A stretch of 34,494 nucleotides of DNA from Ectocarpus siliculosus (taxonomy: Eukaryota > Sar > Phaeophyceae > Ectocarpales > Ectocarpaceae): assembly GCA_000310025.1 (NCBI GenBank), contig FN649736.1, positions 3,543,095-3,577,588 on the forward strand, in the 5' to 3' direction. The notes beneath the pieces were generated by a model that saw nothing but the letters and a program-made list of their open reading frames with translations, was not told where the DNA came from and made no database searches. Positions 10,901 through 22,644 of the stretch are shown here, piece after piece. Made by a program: the position numbers and the translations under genes. The stretch's first letter is position 1. Each line of letters opens with the position of its first letter.

Positions 10901-13900
10901 ATGGAAGGGGAACTCGTTGACAACAAACGACAAATTGCCGCGGAGACTCGTCGACCTAGGCCGAGACCATCGTTTCTTTCTGGACGTGCTGTGGGCACGA
11001 CCAACAGCAAACACTTTTTCTAAGCCAAGACAAGCGTGGTACAGGCCAGCAGTCACGAGTCCTCCCGCAGCTAAAGAAAACGCAACAGTTACAACCAAGG
11101 ACCCGCGATTCACCTCTTGGGCCCTCGTGGATACCTGCGACACAAAGCAACAAACCGAAACAGGACGGGTCCCTCACCTCCGTGACAAGCTGGGCCTCCA
11201 ACTGCCGGAAGTTCATGAGCTGCCCCCCGATGTGGCCGGGGTCGATGACTCTGTTCTTCTCGGTGCGGGGGTCCTTGATCACGACGATCGGCCCATCGAT
11301 GATGGCCTCCACCAGGTCGTTGCCCTGAGAAATCGTTCCAAAGACACAAAAGACACACAAAACGTTCCTTCATATTTTTCGTGTTGGAAAAGGTGCATGA
11401 GAAGGAGGAAGAGGAGGAGGAGGAGAATTGCCCGAAATTCAACCTGATAATCGCTGCAAAGACACGGAACACAAGAACGTTCATATTTTTGTGTTACAAA
11501 AGGGAGGAGGAAGAGGAGGAGTAGGATAGCCACCTAAAATACAATCATCAACAACAGGAACGCAACGGCGACAACGTACGCAAAAACCCCGGTATCGCCC
11601 ACGCCCCGTGGGTTTCCAACGAACGATTGACCACGTCGGCTTCCCAAACAAGCACATGCCAGCAACATCGTTTGTTGCACGGGAACCCTGCCGCCCCGCA
11701 ACAACCGTAGGTGGCCTTCAGGTTGCACCAAACACTCGGCACGAAAGCCACATTCCAACACCAACGAGATACATGCGTCCGCCATATGTACTTGCATCCA
11801 ACAGCAAACCCGCCATGGCCCAACCAGACGATCCCCCCCCCGCCCCCCCCAAGAAAACACTCCTCGCAGAAAAAAAACAGAACAGCCAGAAAAAACGCTT
11901 TTGGATTCTTTACCTTGAGGTTGGGTCCGTCTTCCATGTCGTTCCTGTGCATGAACTTCTCGAGCCAGTTGAGGGTGTAACGGTCTCCGGAGACGCGCAG
12001 CTCGGAGCGGTACGCCCTGACGGCGGCCTTGGTGATCATGTCCAGGAGAAGCTTGTAGTTCTTGCCGCGGTAGGGCGAGCTCGTGTTGTTGAGAGGGTCT
12101 GTGATTTTTTCCCGTGCGTGTGCGCAAAAAAACGTGGGTTTCATCGGAAATTGTTTCTTCGCCACAAACGAAGGTTGCAGAGAGAACAAAGCTTGTAGTC
12201 TGTATTGCTGAAACGACGTTTTTGGGGATACAGTTCAGCGGGGAGCCCGGTTTAGCAACCTGTCACGACGAAATGTGGCCGCTATAAAGGGCAGGTCGCT
12301 ACACCGAACTAAAAACCGGGGTGCGGCAGTGCCACGTGATTTTGTGGTCGCTAAACAGGGCATGTTGCTACACAGGGGGTCGCTAAACCGAGACCCCCAC
12401 TGTATTTTTGTGTGCGACAGAGAGGGAGAAATTCCACGCGAAGCAAATGACGACAAATAAGAGCAACCACCCGTATCCCGAGGGGTAATGACTAATCGAA
12501 CACCGGATCACCTCGTCTCTCTGTCTCTCTGCCTCTATCTCTCGCTTGACCTTCTCCCATCTCTCTCTCTCTCACCGTGGTCGAAGACGAGCTTCCTGTC
12601 CCTCTTCTTCGACTCCGAGTCGAGACACAAGGAGTCCTCCCGGTGCCTCTCCACCTCAGAGTTCTCGGCGGAGATGAGGCTCAGGTCTTGGATCCACTCG
12701 CGGGAGATCTGTTCCCGGACCTGCGTTGGCCAGGTCGATCGGAGAGTATCGGCGGGACAGAAAACAATGAGAGGTTAATAAAACAAGAGTGTGAGAGACG
12801 TGCGCAAACAAGTTCGCTGTTGCACCTCAAAACAAACAAATAAACAACAACTCCACTATTGTTGTTGTTGTCTTCACCTCGAAAAAAAAACGTTCCGTTC
12901 TCGCTGCCCAGTACCTTCTTCTGACCGTACTAGCCTAACACTTGACGGGGTCGATTCCCGTGGTCACAGCTAAATGAGGGGACGATAAAAGAAACAACAT
13001 ATCGCACTCTCATGACGCATCTACCATAAGCCGCGCTCTCATTACGCGCGCCAACAAAAACAAAACCCACAGCAGCATTTGCAGATACCTGCATGACTTT
13101 GCTGGCGATCTTCTGCGGCTCGATGAGCACGTTGTACTCCATCTGCGTGCGGTTGGCCTTGAGGTACGGGTTGTTGCCCGAGCCGCCCTGCGGCCTCTGC
13201 GACAGCCTGCGGACCACCATCTCCTCGGGCTCGGCTCTGAGGAGGAGGCCCAGGTGCTGGTGCCAGCCGATGTCCTGGATGTCGCCGTTGCGGTACGTGA
13301 ACTGCTTCATCCACTGGGGGGTGAGGTCGTCTCGGAACTCCAGCCAGTAGTACACCACGCTCGCCACGGAGGACTCGGAGAGCATGTTTTTCGCCGCTCT
13401 GTTTATTTTAGTCGGGGAAGGAGGGGGGGGGAGGGGGCGCAAAGTGTCAGAGAAACGGTCTGGCGGATACCCTCATGCGGGGTAGATGGCCGATACTGGT
13501 AATTGTCATCGGTACAGGACAGACGAATCTCCCATATTTGTTCACCCGTCGTGCCAACGTATGTGTGGTTGTGACAGCAGTATCGAAACGCCAACTTTTC
13601 GCTTGCAAGACGCACACGCACAACAACACGCTTTTTGCTCTCTGCCTGCCATTCGTGTCTTCGTCTCTCGCTCGTTCTCCATGCCACGCTTCCTACTTGT
13701 GTAAGTAGCTGCCATCTTGGGGTGGGATTCTCACTGTGCTTTTAGCTCGTCCGGACTTCTGGCGTCCTCTCCGTCTCCCGGCCCCCGCGCGCTAGAAGTG
13801 GCCATCGCCACGACCCTCCCAACCCTGCTGCGTCTCTCGGCGCTGGTGTTTCGGTAACAACAGGATGTTGGCCCCCACACAACGGAGGGTGAACCGCGTT

Positions 13901-15645
13901 TGGGACGAGACACACAGACGAGACGGGGGCACAAAGACGAAAACAGCCAAAAGCCGAAAACAGCCACAGGGACAACGAATAGGATTAGTCGCTGGGTGGG
14001 TGGTCGACGTCGCCATACCGCTAAACGAGGGCTCCTTGTTCATTCAAAGTAGTGTGCCCCCCAAACTCCTGCTGCTATATATTCCTTCCGAAAGAGCTAA
14101 CGGAGCAAATCCGGTCTTGGCAGCGCTGCCGTCAGGAAAGCGGACGTGTCCGTCCTGGTCTCAACGCGCGTGCTTCGATACAAACACAAAAAAAGCAAAG
14201 GGGCTCCTCCAATGAATGCACCACCCCTCGACGGGGGGGCCAAGGGGTAAGCCTCAAGGATTTTTCTTCAAGCAGTGCTTACCGCTGCGCGTGATGTAGT
14301 GGGCAGATGTTCCGAGGAAAATACTGCTGTAGGTAAGGCTTGGTTCCCAGGTCGAGATAAAATGGAAACTGGGGCGAGCAACATGTGTGCATCTCTGGTT
14401 GGGTGCGCTTCACTTTGGTGACGCCGCAGGAAATCCGAGGGGGAGGGTTTGTTTCCATTTTCGCGGCAATTGGTTTGATGTTCCAGTGAAACTGCCATTT
14501 CTGTTGTTTCAGTTGTTCAGTGGAGAGGAAGCCAGCTGCCCAAGAACACGGAATACTCGACAGCCGCCTCTTCGAATGGAGACTACATACACTCGCAGGT
14601 GTTTGTGTTTCGCGTTGGCTGGCAGGAACAAGTCACCGCCCGTTACTGGTGCCTACCGCTCGACGCCCCGCGCGCCTTCTGTTCCTGATTGTGTGTTGGT
14701 GTTTCTCCCCTGGTCAACCAGAGCCCCCCCCCCCCGCCGCCCTATCCCGGCGATAATAAATCTGCATAAAAACACGGCTCGAGTCCTGCTGCTGTTCTCG
14801 GATTTTCGGCGATCAGCAGCATCATCGTCCCGCCACAGCCCAACGCGGACGAGCTATCTACATCAAGGTGATGAAAATGGGTATGGCGGCTTGTTCCTCG
14901 TTTCTTCCGGGCATGCACGAACGACCTGGAGTCCAGAAATCTTAGGGGACAACGTCTGCTGCTGGAAATTGGCCCTCCCCCCGGCGGAGCAACGGGGGTC
15001 CCAATACATTTCTCCCACACACGCCCCGCTGTTGTACATACTTGTTAACCTTTCTGTGCACGCTCGTGAGTCATTTTCTTGCGCAAAGAACAATGTACAT
15101 ATATCTTCCGGAAGATATGATGATGATGTTCTCGTAACCGTACAACAGGCGTGAAAAGGGGGTGGGGGGTGCGTGCCACCAACAAGAGGCTGGCCGACCC
15201 ACGGGGCGAGGTGGACCTTGGTGGGCGCACAGATCTAGAGTATGTCGTCTAGATCTACGCTTTCTCTGTCGGCAACAAAGAATTTTAAGTTTCCGCTGCA
15301 ACAACAAGAACGATTTTTGACCCAGGTCTCGGAAAAAGGAAATCCCGCGCGCCAGAACCACTCCCTCCCTTACGATACAGCACGGCTTCACTGCTAGACG
15401 ACGTTAGGGCACAGGGAACCGGTTGCAGTCAAAGCTTGCGAGGGAGGGGGGACGGGGGTCAGGGCGGGAGATGGGGCTCACCATTGCAATCTGCTCGGTG
15501 CTTCTGTTGTCGGTGCTGCGGAAAATGGTCGAACAAGTCCGGAAGTTGATGTTGTGGTCGTTGGCAAGCCGGCCCTCGGGGCAACGAAAGCGTGCCCCGT
15601 CACGGCCGCCCCAAGCACCACCAGCGAAGTCTTCAGGCCGTGCAT
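10595..15645 (-). CDS. Plastid-targeted conserved-looking protein of unknown function, 366 aa, seven exons
   Basis: Exons on the minus strand are 15645-15482, 14326-14283, 13396-13089, 12720-12576, 12098-11914, 11324-11178 and 10702-10595 (TGA at the end). Lengths sum to 1101 nt and every phase matches. The first 19 residues form a signal peptide (MHGLKTSLVVLGAAVTGHA) followed directly by FVAPR. This is the ASAFAP-type site that directs heterokont proteins through the ER into the plastid, and a Ser/Thr-rich transit stretch follows it. The mature part is soluble, with Trp-rich motifs (VVYYWLEFRDDLTPQWMKQF), a segment SPYRGKNYKLLLDMITKAAV, then GPIVVIKDPRTEKNRVIDPG and a helical charged C-terminus (SDHVELKRQFLEERMRDQLD). 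I do not recognise the family and see no catalytic motif. The start was chosen because the signal peptide and import motif follow it directly. Intron 4 contains a MITE-like element. Exon 2 has a tandem acceptor (14326 or 14323). Confidence 0.85.
10851..10897. repeat. (GA)23 microsatellite in intron 6 of the plastid-protein gene
   Basis: A 47-bp perfect GA run. On the coding (minus) strand it reads (CT)n and lies about 150 nt upstream of the exon 7 acceptor, between exons 6 and 7. It is a long pyrimidine tract but too far away to be the acceptor's own tract. Confidence 0.95.
12231..12402. mobile_element. MITE-like element with pogo/Tigger-type ends, 172 bp
   Basis: The element is flanked by TA on both sides (12229-12230 and 12403-12404). 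The left end starts CAGTTCAGCGGGGAGCCCGG and the right end, reverse-complemented, starts CAGTGGGGGTCTCGGTTTAG. The ends share CAGT, a G-run and GGTTTAGC followed by RACC, that is imperfect inverted repeats. Inside there are four related motifs of the form GTYGCTAMAC. TA target duplication and CAGT termini with a CGGTTTAGCGA-type core are typical of pogo/Tigger DNA transposons. With no ORF, it would be non-autonomous. It sits in intron 4 of the plastid-protein gene. The class assignment is inference. Confidence 0.65.
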
Positions 15646-17179
15646 GTCTTGATTCCCAGAGAAACAAGCTGCTGCCTTTCGCTTGGCCGCCTGCAGTTGA
15701 GGTTGCTTCTCCCCCGCTGCAAGATGGAAGGGTCCAGGCAGTCCGCCGGTATATCCGAGATCCCGCGCGGGTCGTCGGTGCGCGGCGGCTTCTTCTTCGA
15801 TCAAAGAAAATGCCAGGAAATGCTCAAGCTACGGGCCGAACAATCAGCAGCACAAGGTAGGGTACTCGCGCAGCTAAAAAACCGTGCTTCGAGTGATGTG
15901 GTCTTCGGTGGGGGTTGCTTTTCTGTCGGGGTTGGGTGCCTTTTTGATCTGTGATCTTTGAGAGAGAGCGGGGACCAGCGGCGGCGGCGAGTTTCGTGGG
16001 CCACGTCACCCCGCCTACAGGACGGTCGGCCAATCAAATTGAATTGCACAGTGAAACTGTAGCGAAAAAAAAAAAAAGAAGGAAGGAGACGAATCCCCGG
16101 CGACACAAAGAAGACGGCATCCGGCGGGCATGTATGTGTACGACACCTCAGGCCTTCGTTGACAAGGTTGAAGCACGTTTGCTGCGTGGTTCCGCGCGTA
16201 GCGTCGTAATGAACAATAGATTTCCATGCAGGACACGAGTCCCTCGGCGATCCTTCGATTTTTCTTGTTTTTTTGCGTCTTCTTCAACAACGAACGACGG
16301 CAAGTATTGTAGGGAAATAGGGAGGATACCCCCCCAGCCCTTCCCCGAATGCGGGCTGGGCCTGGGGGGCGGTTCTAGTGGTGGTACAGTAGATATTTCG
16401 ATTTACGTGGAGATTCAATGAAGCGTCCTGGATGATGGCAGCAGCATCGGGTGCAACATGACATGACTGTGGATACAAGATATGCAGCTGTGCACCACCA
16501 CCAACAGCAGCAGCAGCACAAGTTTTGTATTTATTTGATGCCCGTTCTCATTCCATATGCACGAGTTGTCGGCGAGGACCTTGGTCGTCGAGATGCAATT
16601 GGATCATTGAAGGAATACATATATGCATAGAAAGAAGTGGCAGACTTGTGGCAGACTTACCAAGTCTTCTTTTGTATTGGACCAAGCTCCACCAGAGTGT
16701 GCCGTTCAACCACACATGGAATACAGTAGAGCAGCAAGAAAGCGGGGGCCACTTCCTTCCATCAATCTTTCAAGGTTGTCATCCACGACGCCGTCGTCGT
16801 GCTCAAACTCGCACATTTAAAAGCGTACATCTTCCATCCCATCCGTTATTATGTTCGTTTTCATTCTTGTCGACCGCTTCTTAGAGCAGCTCAGTTCGGC
16901 ATATTACCTCTGAGGCGGGCTCATACAGAGCGGGGCTCTCTGGGCTCTTGCCCAGAGCCTTGCACTCTCACCGATGTTCAAAGCTATGTACACCAGACGG
17001 GCGGGGGGGGGGGGGCACAATTGCGTCAACCTATGCTGCCTTTTGACCTCACAGGCTTGAAGTGGTCAGTCGGTTACATAGCGCCGCCATCGCATGCAAC
17101 AGAAAACATTTCAACCTCAAGTCTCTCTTCCACTCACACGACACATGCGCAATTAAACCTAGGGACTTCTGCGACATCG
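15646..17179. other. Intergenic region between tandem minus-strand genes
   Basis: This region holds the promoter and 5' UTR of the plastid-protein gene (right of 15645) and the 3' UTR of the IQ/PDZ gene (left of 17180). It contains an A-run near 16065-16080, small CAG repeats near 16505-16520 and G13 at 17003-17015. Open frames here, including the plus-strand frame at 16799-17404 that overlaps the antisense of the IQ gene's last exon, do not look like genes. Confidence 0.6.
17003..17015. repeat. Homopolymer G13
   Basis: Thirteen consecutive G on the plus strand, about 165 bp beyond the stop codon of the IQ/PDZ gene and so probably in its 3' flank. Confidence 0.85.
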
Positions 17180-20100
17180 TCACCCAACACGGGGAGAAGA
17201 CGGGAATGCAAGCCTAAGCCCGACACCCCACTCGCCCCAGTCCACATCAAGCGCCGCGGGGCACCCCGGCGGCGGCCGTTCCATTCTTGGGGCCAAAGCC
17301 TCCGCCAACGCACGCCCCCTACTCCTTCCGCAGGCAACGTTAGCCCTCAAACCACCCCGCGCTTTGACAACCGCCGCGGGCTGCGACGCCAGCGTCGGCG
17401 ATAGCCCCGGGGGTCGCGGCAGTGGTGTTGTGAGCCTTTCCAACTCGCATAACAGCTCCGCTGCAACCGGTGATGGAGAGTACTCGTCGCCGCCATTGAC
17501 GTAAACAGCAGCAACCCTGTCGGTCCAAAGCCGTAATCTGGCGGCCCGGAGGGTGGAGCACCGTCTGCGGGCGGACATGGCTCTGGCGGCAGACTGCAAC
17601 ATCACCGTAGCGCGGCGGCAACGAAGGCAGTGCTTCGCCCTTCTCCGCGACTGCACCTGGCGAACAAGCCAACGGCGAAGCTGGCTCGAGAACGGAATGG
17701 AAAAGGCGAGGTCAGCGGCACTGCCCACATCAGGAGAGGAAGAAAAAGCTTTAGGAACGGTTTAGAAGCCTGTGTCAGTTCAAGGTTGAGGCTACGAGCA
17801 GGAGGAAGAGCCAATTATTTCCCGTGACAAACTTCGGGGAAGTTTATCCAGAGGGTCCAGGAGGAGTACAACCGTAGCGCGAGAACTCAACCTTGTGGAC
17901 AGTTGAACCAGAACAAGTATTTTCCGTATGCACATAGCTACATATGAGAAATTTCAGGGCAATTGATACCAGGCGTTCAACCGGGCCTTAGTACAACAAG
18001 CACTGTGTCAGGTACCCCCCTCACCAGGCTAAAGGCCCAATCGCGCAGGTACTGCCGGTGCCGAAAGTTCTGGTAAGCATGCTGGATTGCCTTCGCGCAG
18101 TGAGCATACCGAAGCCTCGTAGCAGAATCGTTCTCGCCTTGTCGCCTGCCTCCGCCCGTATGCAACGCCTGCTGAAGGCTTTCCACAACACTCGGAGACT
18201 CGACAAGGGCGGCCGCCCTGTCGCCGTTCCACCCGTTGCCTGGTGGCGGCCCGTACTCGTTGTTTGCTCTTGCGCCGCCGTCGCGACCGCCGACCGAAAA
18301 GGCGCTACCGCGGCGGCGTCCCGCTGCGGGTGCGCTGCTTGGACGGCGGCGGCGCTTCCAGCGACCGTTCTCGCCGTTGTTTCGGAGAGTCGCGCCGCAG
18401 GTGGTACAGAGGTAGAGAACTTCTGGCGTTGGTTGCCCTGCTGGTTCGATGTGTGTGGTGGCAAGCACGATCGCATGCAGGCACGTCTGTACGTCGACGA
18501 GATACAGACTGCCCGTGTGCCGAATTCTCGACTAAACTGGGCACGTTTAGAGTGGAGGAGATGTTTTCACGTGTGGTCTGTCGCATCGTTTCTGTTCATG
18601 TCGGTTGACGATAGTGAAGTTGTTATGCGTAGATGATGATGCAACCGGTAGCACCACCATATGATCGGGTGGAGCAGAAGCAATAGAGTGATTCGACGTC
18701 GAACAGGAAGCTGGCCTTCAAACAAACGCTTGCCCACAAGGCATGAACCTCTTCAAAAGCGTTTGTCGGGGGCATATTCATTATACTTTGTGACCTGGTG
18801 ATCCAACTCGCCAGCCGTCCTTTTTCTGCGTTCACAGTAGCTGAAACTTGGGAAGGGTAACAATGGGTAGCCTTTCTGTGATTGTACGTACACTTCTAAA
18901 AATGAAAGTATGAATCAGAAACAATCAACGAAACGAAAATCAAAGCAATGCCTACCTTGCGTTGATTTTGACACCCCAGGGTCCACAGCCTCGACGAGGT
19001 ACTTGACTCCGCACATTCCGCACCCAAGGTATACCTGCGTGTCCTCCATGAACAGCTGTTCCGTAGGCTTGACGACTACGTCTCGGGCGGCCTCCTCAGC
19101 TGGCTCGGTCATCGGTGTCGATACCGTCATCATCGGTGGGTCACCCTCGCTCGCAGCAGTCCCCTTCATCACCGGCGCCACCGGAACCATCGCTGGAACA
19201 GCTGTGGCCTCCTCGTTGGCTATTTGGGGTGCCGTGGTGGAAAGTATCTGCGAGATCTTCCCCGCTACCGCCGCGTCGTCAGCGTCTTGGTTTGGAGCCG
19301 GGTTTGCAGGCTTCGTGATCTCCGATGCAGCTGTTGCACTTGCCGACAGTTTCGTCCTCTCCGGCTGTTCTCTCCTTGCTTTTGGTGCGTCGGCGTGAGC
19401 CGGAGGGGCGGCACCCTTAGCCTCAGCGACGCGCACAGCTTTGTCTGCAACCGTAGCTGCTCGGGGCCGAGTTCCTCCGCTCTCGTCGCTGCCGAGGGTA
19501 CTTGAAAAGGCCGTCACCACCGTCACGTCGGCTGTGGCCAACGCTGTGCCAACTTCGGATTTGCGTGTTGTTTCTGCGTCCATTTCTTCGCCGCCGCTTT
19601 CGGTAAGAACAATCGGCGTCACCAAGCTGGTCTCCTCTGATCCCCTCCGTACTGTCACTGTCATCATCCCGGCGGGGGGAGGGGCTTTAGGGTGATGATG
19701 GCGGCTTCGTGGTGGTGCAGGGCTCTCTGCTGCTCCTGTCGAAGTCCAGGGTCGGACGTTCTCGGCGGCGGCGTTGTCCGTCTCCCCTTCCCGCGCTATT
19801 TCCGCAGCGAGTGAAGAGTTGACTCCGAAAGCGGACGACCAGTTGTCCCAGCCTGACGCTCCTTCGTTGACGTCCCCCGACATCTCTTGTCGAACGCTCT
19901 TCTTCGAGATGTTCGGATCCTCGTCCTTTGGGTCAGGATGGCCCTCGTTGGAACACAGCGACGTAGACGATGCTCCTTCCGTGCGATGTTCCGTCGCGTC
20001 TTCATCAGTGGTCGATGAACGGAGACCAGATGTTTCGAGTTCCCGGCGTCTTCGTCGGTTGAGCTCATTGGCGGCCTTGTACCGTCGCCAGGCCTGTTGG

Positions 20101-22644
20101 AGCCGTGCGCTTGCCAATCTCTCGACAGCGGCCTTGTCGCGAGCCCTTCGCTGCTTATGCTCTTGTTCTTCGCGCCGCCGTCGTCTGCGCTGGTGACGTC
20201 GAAACGCCGCTTGAATGACTGTGGTAGCCTGCATCATGGCTGTTGCTTCGCGATGCTGCTCGTCCCGGAGTCGTTGAGCTTGCGTCAGCCGTCGACGCGC
20301 CTGGGTCAAAGCGACGAGAAGCTGAATGAAGCACATGGGTAGGTATTTTAAGCTCGTAGATGAAGACGTTTGAGTTTTGTTGCGCTTCTCGGTTGATGAA
20401 ACGAACGTTGGGACAACAGATACCCTGTCAACATTGGGCCCGCTTAAGTAACAACTCCAGTCGAAAAAGTTGGAATCAGATCTACCGGGCACCACAGCAC
20501 AGCACAGCTCCCACAATCAATACGCGCCGATCGATCATTGTATACCGTAACCACTTATCAGTGTAACCGTGGTTCTGTTGTTGTAGACCACAGCTTGCGC
20601 CGTGCACGTTCCCCTCACCTCTTGTCTAGCTCGAAATCGCCGTTGCAAGACAACCGTCGACTCTAGCTCTCGTTGTCGCTTCTCCGTTGCCTTCCGCTCC
20701 CTCTCTCGCTGTTCCTCTCTCCGCCGACTCCTCTCTCTCCTCTCGTGGTCCTCCCGTCTCTTGCGCCTTCCTTCCTCCACACGTCGGTCGTGATCCCTCG
20801 CCTCCCTGAGGACCCGCACCCGCCTTCGAGCCGCGCACGACAGCCACCCCAGCTGTAGCACCAATGCGGCGTTGACCCTCCGAGCCTCGAGCTTGGCGCA
20901 AAACAGGCGCCGAGCCCAGCTCATCCTGAACGCGGCCTGGATGCGGGTGGCGTAGCGTTCTTCCCTCCGAAGCCCCACGACCCGTAAGACGGAGGCATGG
21001 GTGTAAGTCCGGACGATGACCTTGCAGACGTCGTTGATAAGCCTGCGGCGGCGGGCCGGCGTTGAGAACGGGTCGTTTCTCCAGTCCCGTGTCATGTCTT
21101 GGAGGCTCCGCTGGCTGTTTGCTCTGTGGTGCTGCGCGGCGGTCTTTGAGGAGCGCGACCCCGCGAAACCGGTAGGGTTTGGAGGAACGAACTCAATGTC
21201 CCGAGACTTGAGACCCAGTACGTGGTCTCTGTCGAAGAGGGTCGTGTCTCCTCGGCTTCCCACAAATCGGAGGGCGATAAGACTTTGTGGAAGCAATGAT
21301 GATGACACCCGACGGGGTTGATTTCTGTTTCTCGACGACGATAGCGTCGATGCTATAGCTGACCCATGTAGGCCGCCAATTGAGGCCTGCGAGGGAGACA
21401 ACATGGCCGAGCCGTTTACAACTGCGGAGGAACCATCTCGGTCGTCACTGTCGCTGGACGAGACTGACGAGTGCGGCCGAGAGTTGGCCTGCGACGACAC
21501 GCCGGACGAATGCCGTCCAATAGTAGCAGTGCTGGGTATTGATTGTCTACGATCGTCTTCTTCGGTGAAGCTGATGGATACGGCGGAAAAGGAGCCTCGC
21601 ACTTGAGACTTCGTTTCCATTGGTTTAGATGCCGCCTCCCCTAAGCGCATGTCTGTGTCGCCAGGGCTAGCACTAACCGCAGGTGGAAGAGGTGGCGGCG
21701 GAGCAGCTTTTCGAGCGAGTGTTAGCACCCGCGGTTGAGAGGCCAACTTCTGCATGAAACGCATCATCTCGTCTTGGCCCATCCCCGTAACTCTTTCTCG
21801 GTTTATCTCGACGAGCATCATACCAGGCGAGATGCCTCCATGCCTCGCTGCCAGAGATCCATCGGCCACGCCGACAACGCTCAGCCCCGCTGCTTCTGCT
21901 GGTTCCCCTCTTGTAGGCCCAGCCACCTCCGCTACCCTCCACTGAAATGCGATGCCCGCAGCCTGTCCGGCCTGTACGAAGACATCCGCGAAGGTTGTCC
22001 AACCGTTGGCTGGGACGGCAGAAGGTCCTGTGAACGGTGAGTCCTTGGAACTTGATGATACACCCGATGACAAGGAAAAACCAACAGCAGGTCTGTTGTT
22101 TTTATGCCTTCTCACGAGGTGGTGCTGCTTCTGCTTCTGCTGCTGCTGCTGCTGCTGCAGGGAGGGTGCCTCGACGTGGGATCGCCGATCTTTTCGCCCC
22201 AGAGGAGGCAAGTGCTGCGGTCCTGCAAGAAGCAAGGTGGAATTTGTGCGTGCGGCGAGATCATCGCGGGATATGTGTCTGACATTCACTTCATATCTTC
22301 ACTTAGTTTTCGGGTCCATGTGTTTCGGAAGGTACACAGCAGTAGCCAAGAATGGGGAAATGTCGATTGGTTGCTGGTTCAACACAAGTCTAGCCTAGAC
22401 TACATGCTCCAAGAAGAATGGATCAGCCCGACTTTGGTGTCACTCTTATGGACGCACCGTGAAGGTTGTCGGCGACATCGGATCTGTCGGTGCTGGTTCC
22501 GCTGCTGTACCTGGCGCGCTTGTGCTGTTCAGATACACGCACTAGTGAGTTTGATATCGCATCAAGCGATTGTGACCGAGCGAGAGGGACGCCTCGGAGC
22601 AATCCTTTCCGTCGTCGGATGGATCCGCCATATCCCTGGTGCAT
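17180..22644 (-). CDS. IQ-motif and PDZ-like domain protein with a CxxC pair, 1356 aa, five exons
   Basis: Exons on the minus strand are 22644-22458, 22222-20619, 20321-18956, 18437-18025 and 17680-17180 (4071 nt in frame, TGA last). Residues about 145-233 form a PDZ-like fold: AGIAFQWRV, then LSVVGVADGSLAARHG, ISPGMMLVEINRERVTGMGQ and RVLTLAR. IQ-type calmodulin-binding motifs lie near residues 487, 513, 585, 630, 668, 1166 and 1210 (for example RIQAAFRMSWARR, VIQAAFRRHQRRR, AIQHAYQNFRHRQ). Between them are an Arg/Glu-rich helix (about 544-583) and a long disordered Thr/Ala/Glu-rich region. C1031/C1034 and C1063/C1066 form two CxxC pairs, probably a zinc site, and exons 3 and 4 each carry one. 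A polyQ run lies near residues 85-91. The ATG at 22644 was chosen because the long exon has an upstream in-frame stop and lacks an early ATG. Inferred role: a calmodulin-regulated scaffold, possibly flagellar or cytoskeletal. The last exon's C-terminus and the exon 3 and 5 acceptors have in-frame alternatives. Confidence 0.8.
22140..22157. repeat. CTG/CAG repeat coding for polyglutamine
   Basis: Six CTG triplets on the plus strand, preceded by CTGCTTCTGCTT. They encode a Q7 run followed by KQKQHH in exon 2 of the IQ/PDZ protein, just before the PDZ-like domain. It is low-complexity coding sequence. Confidence 0.85.

Noticed and set aside
10689-11447. 252-codon plus-strand open frame
   Set aside because: It lies antisense to exons 6 and 7 of the plastid-protein gene and includes the GA microsatellite (RE repeats). 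The minus strand has phase-matched splice sites and coherent motifs.
12940-12972. tRNA T-arm-like hairpin (ACGGG, loop, CCCGT)
   Set aside because: The loop does not begin with TTC, and no acceptor stem, anticodon arm or D arm can be drawn around it.
14387-15154. 255-codon plus-strand open frame
   Set aside because: It begins at GTG rather than ATG, lies opposite intron 1 of the plastid-protein gene and shows no recognisable motif.
18915-20516. Reading the 533-codon minus-strand frame as a gene of its own
   Set aside because: Its first part precedes a good acceptor at 20322 and its last part follows a donor at 18955. The IQ motifs continue from the exon before and into the one after.
20535-22289. 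Taking 22289 as the start of the IQ/PDZ protein
   Set aside because: That codon is GTG and an in-frame stop lies just upstream. An acceptor (TTCTTGCAG at 22223) and a phase-1 upstream exon with a true ATG at 22644 fit better.
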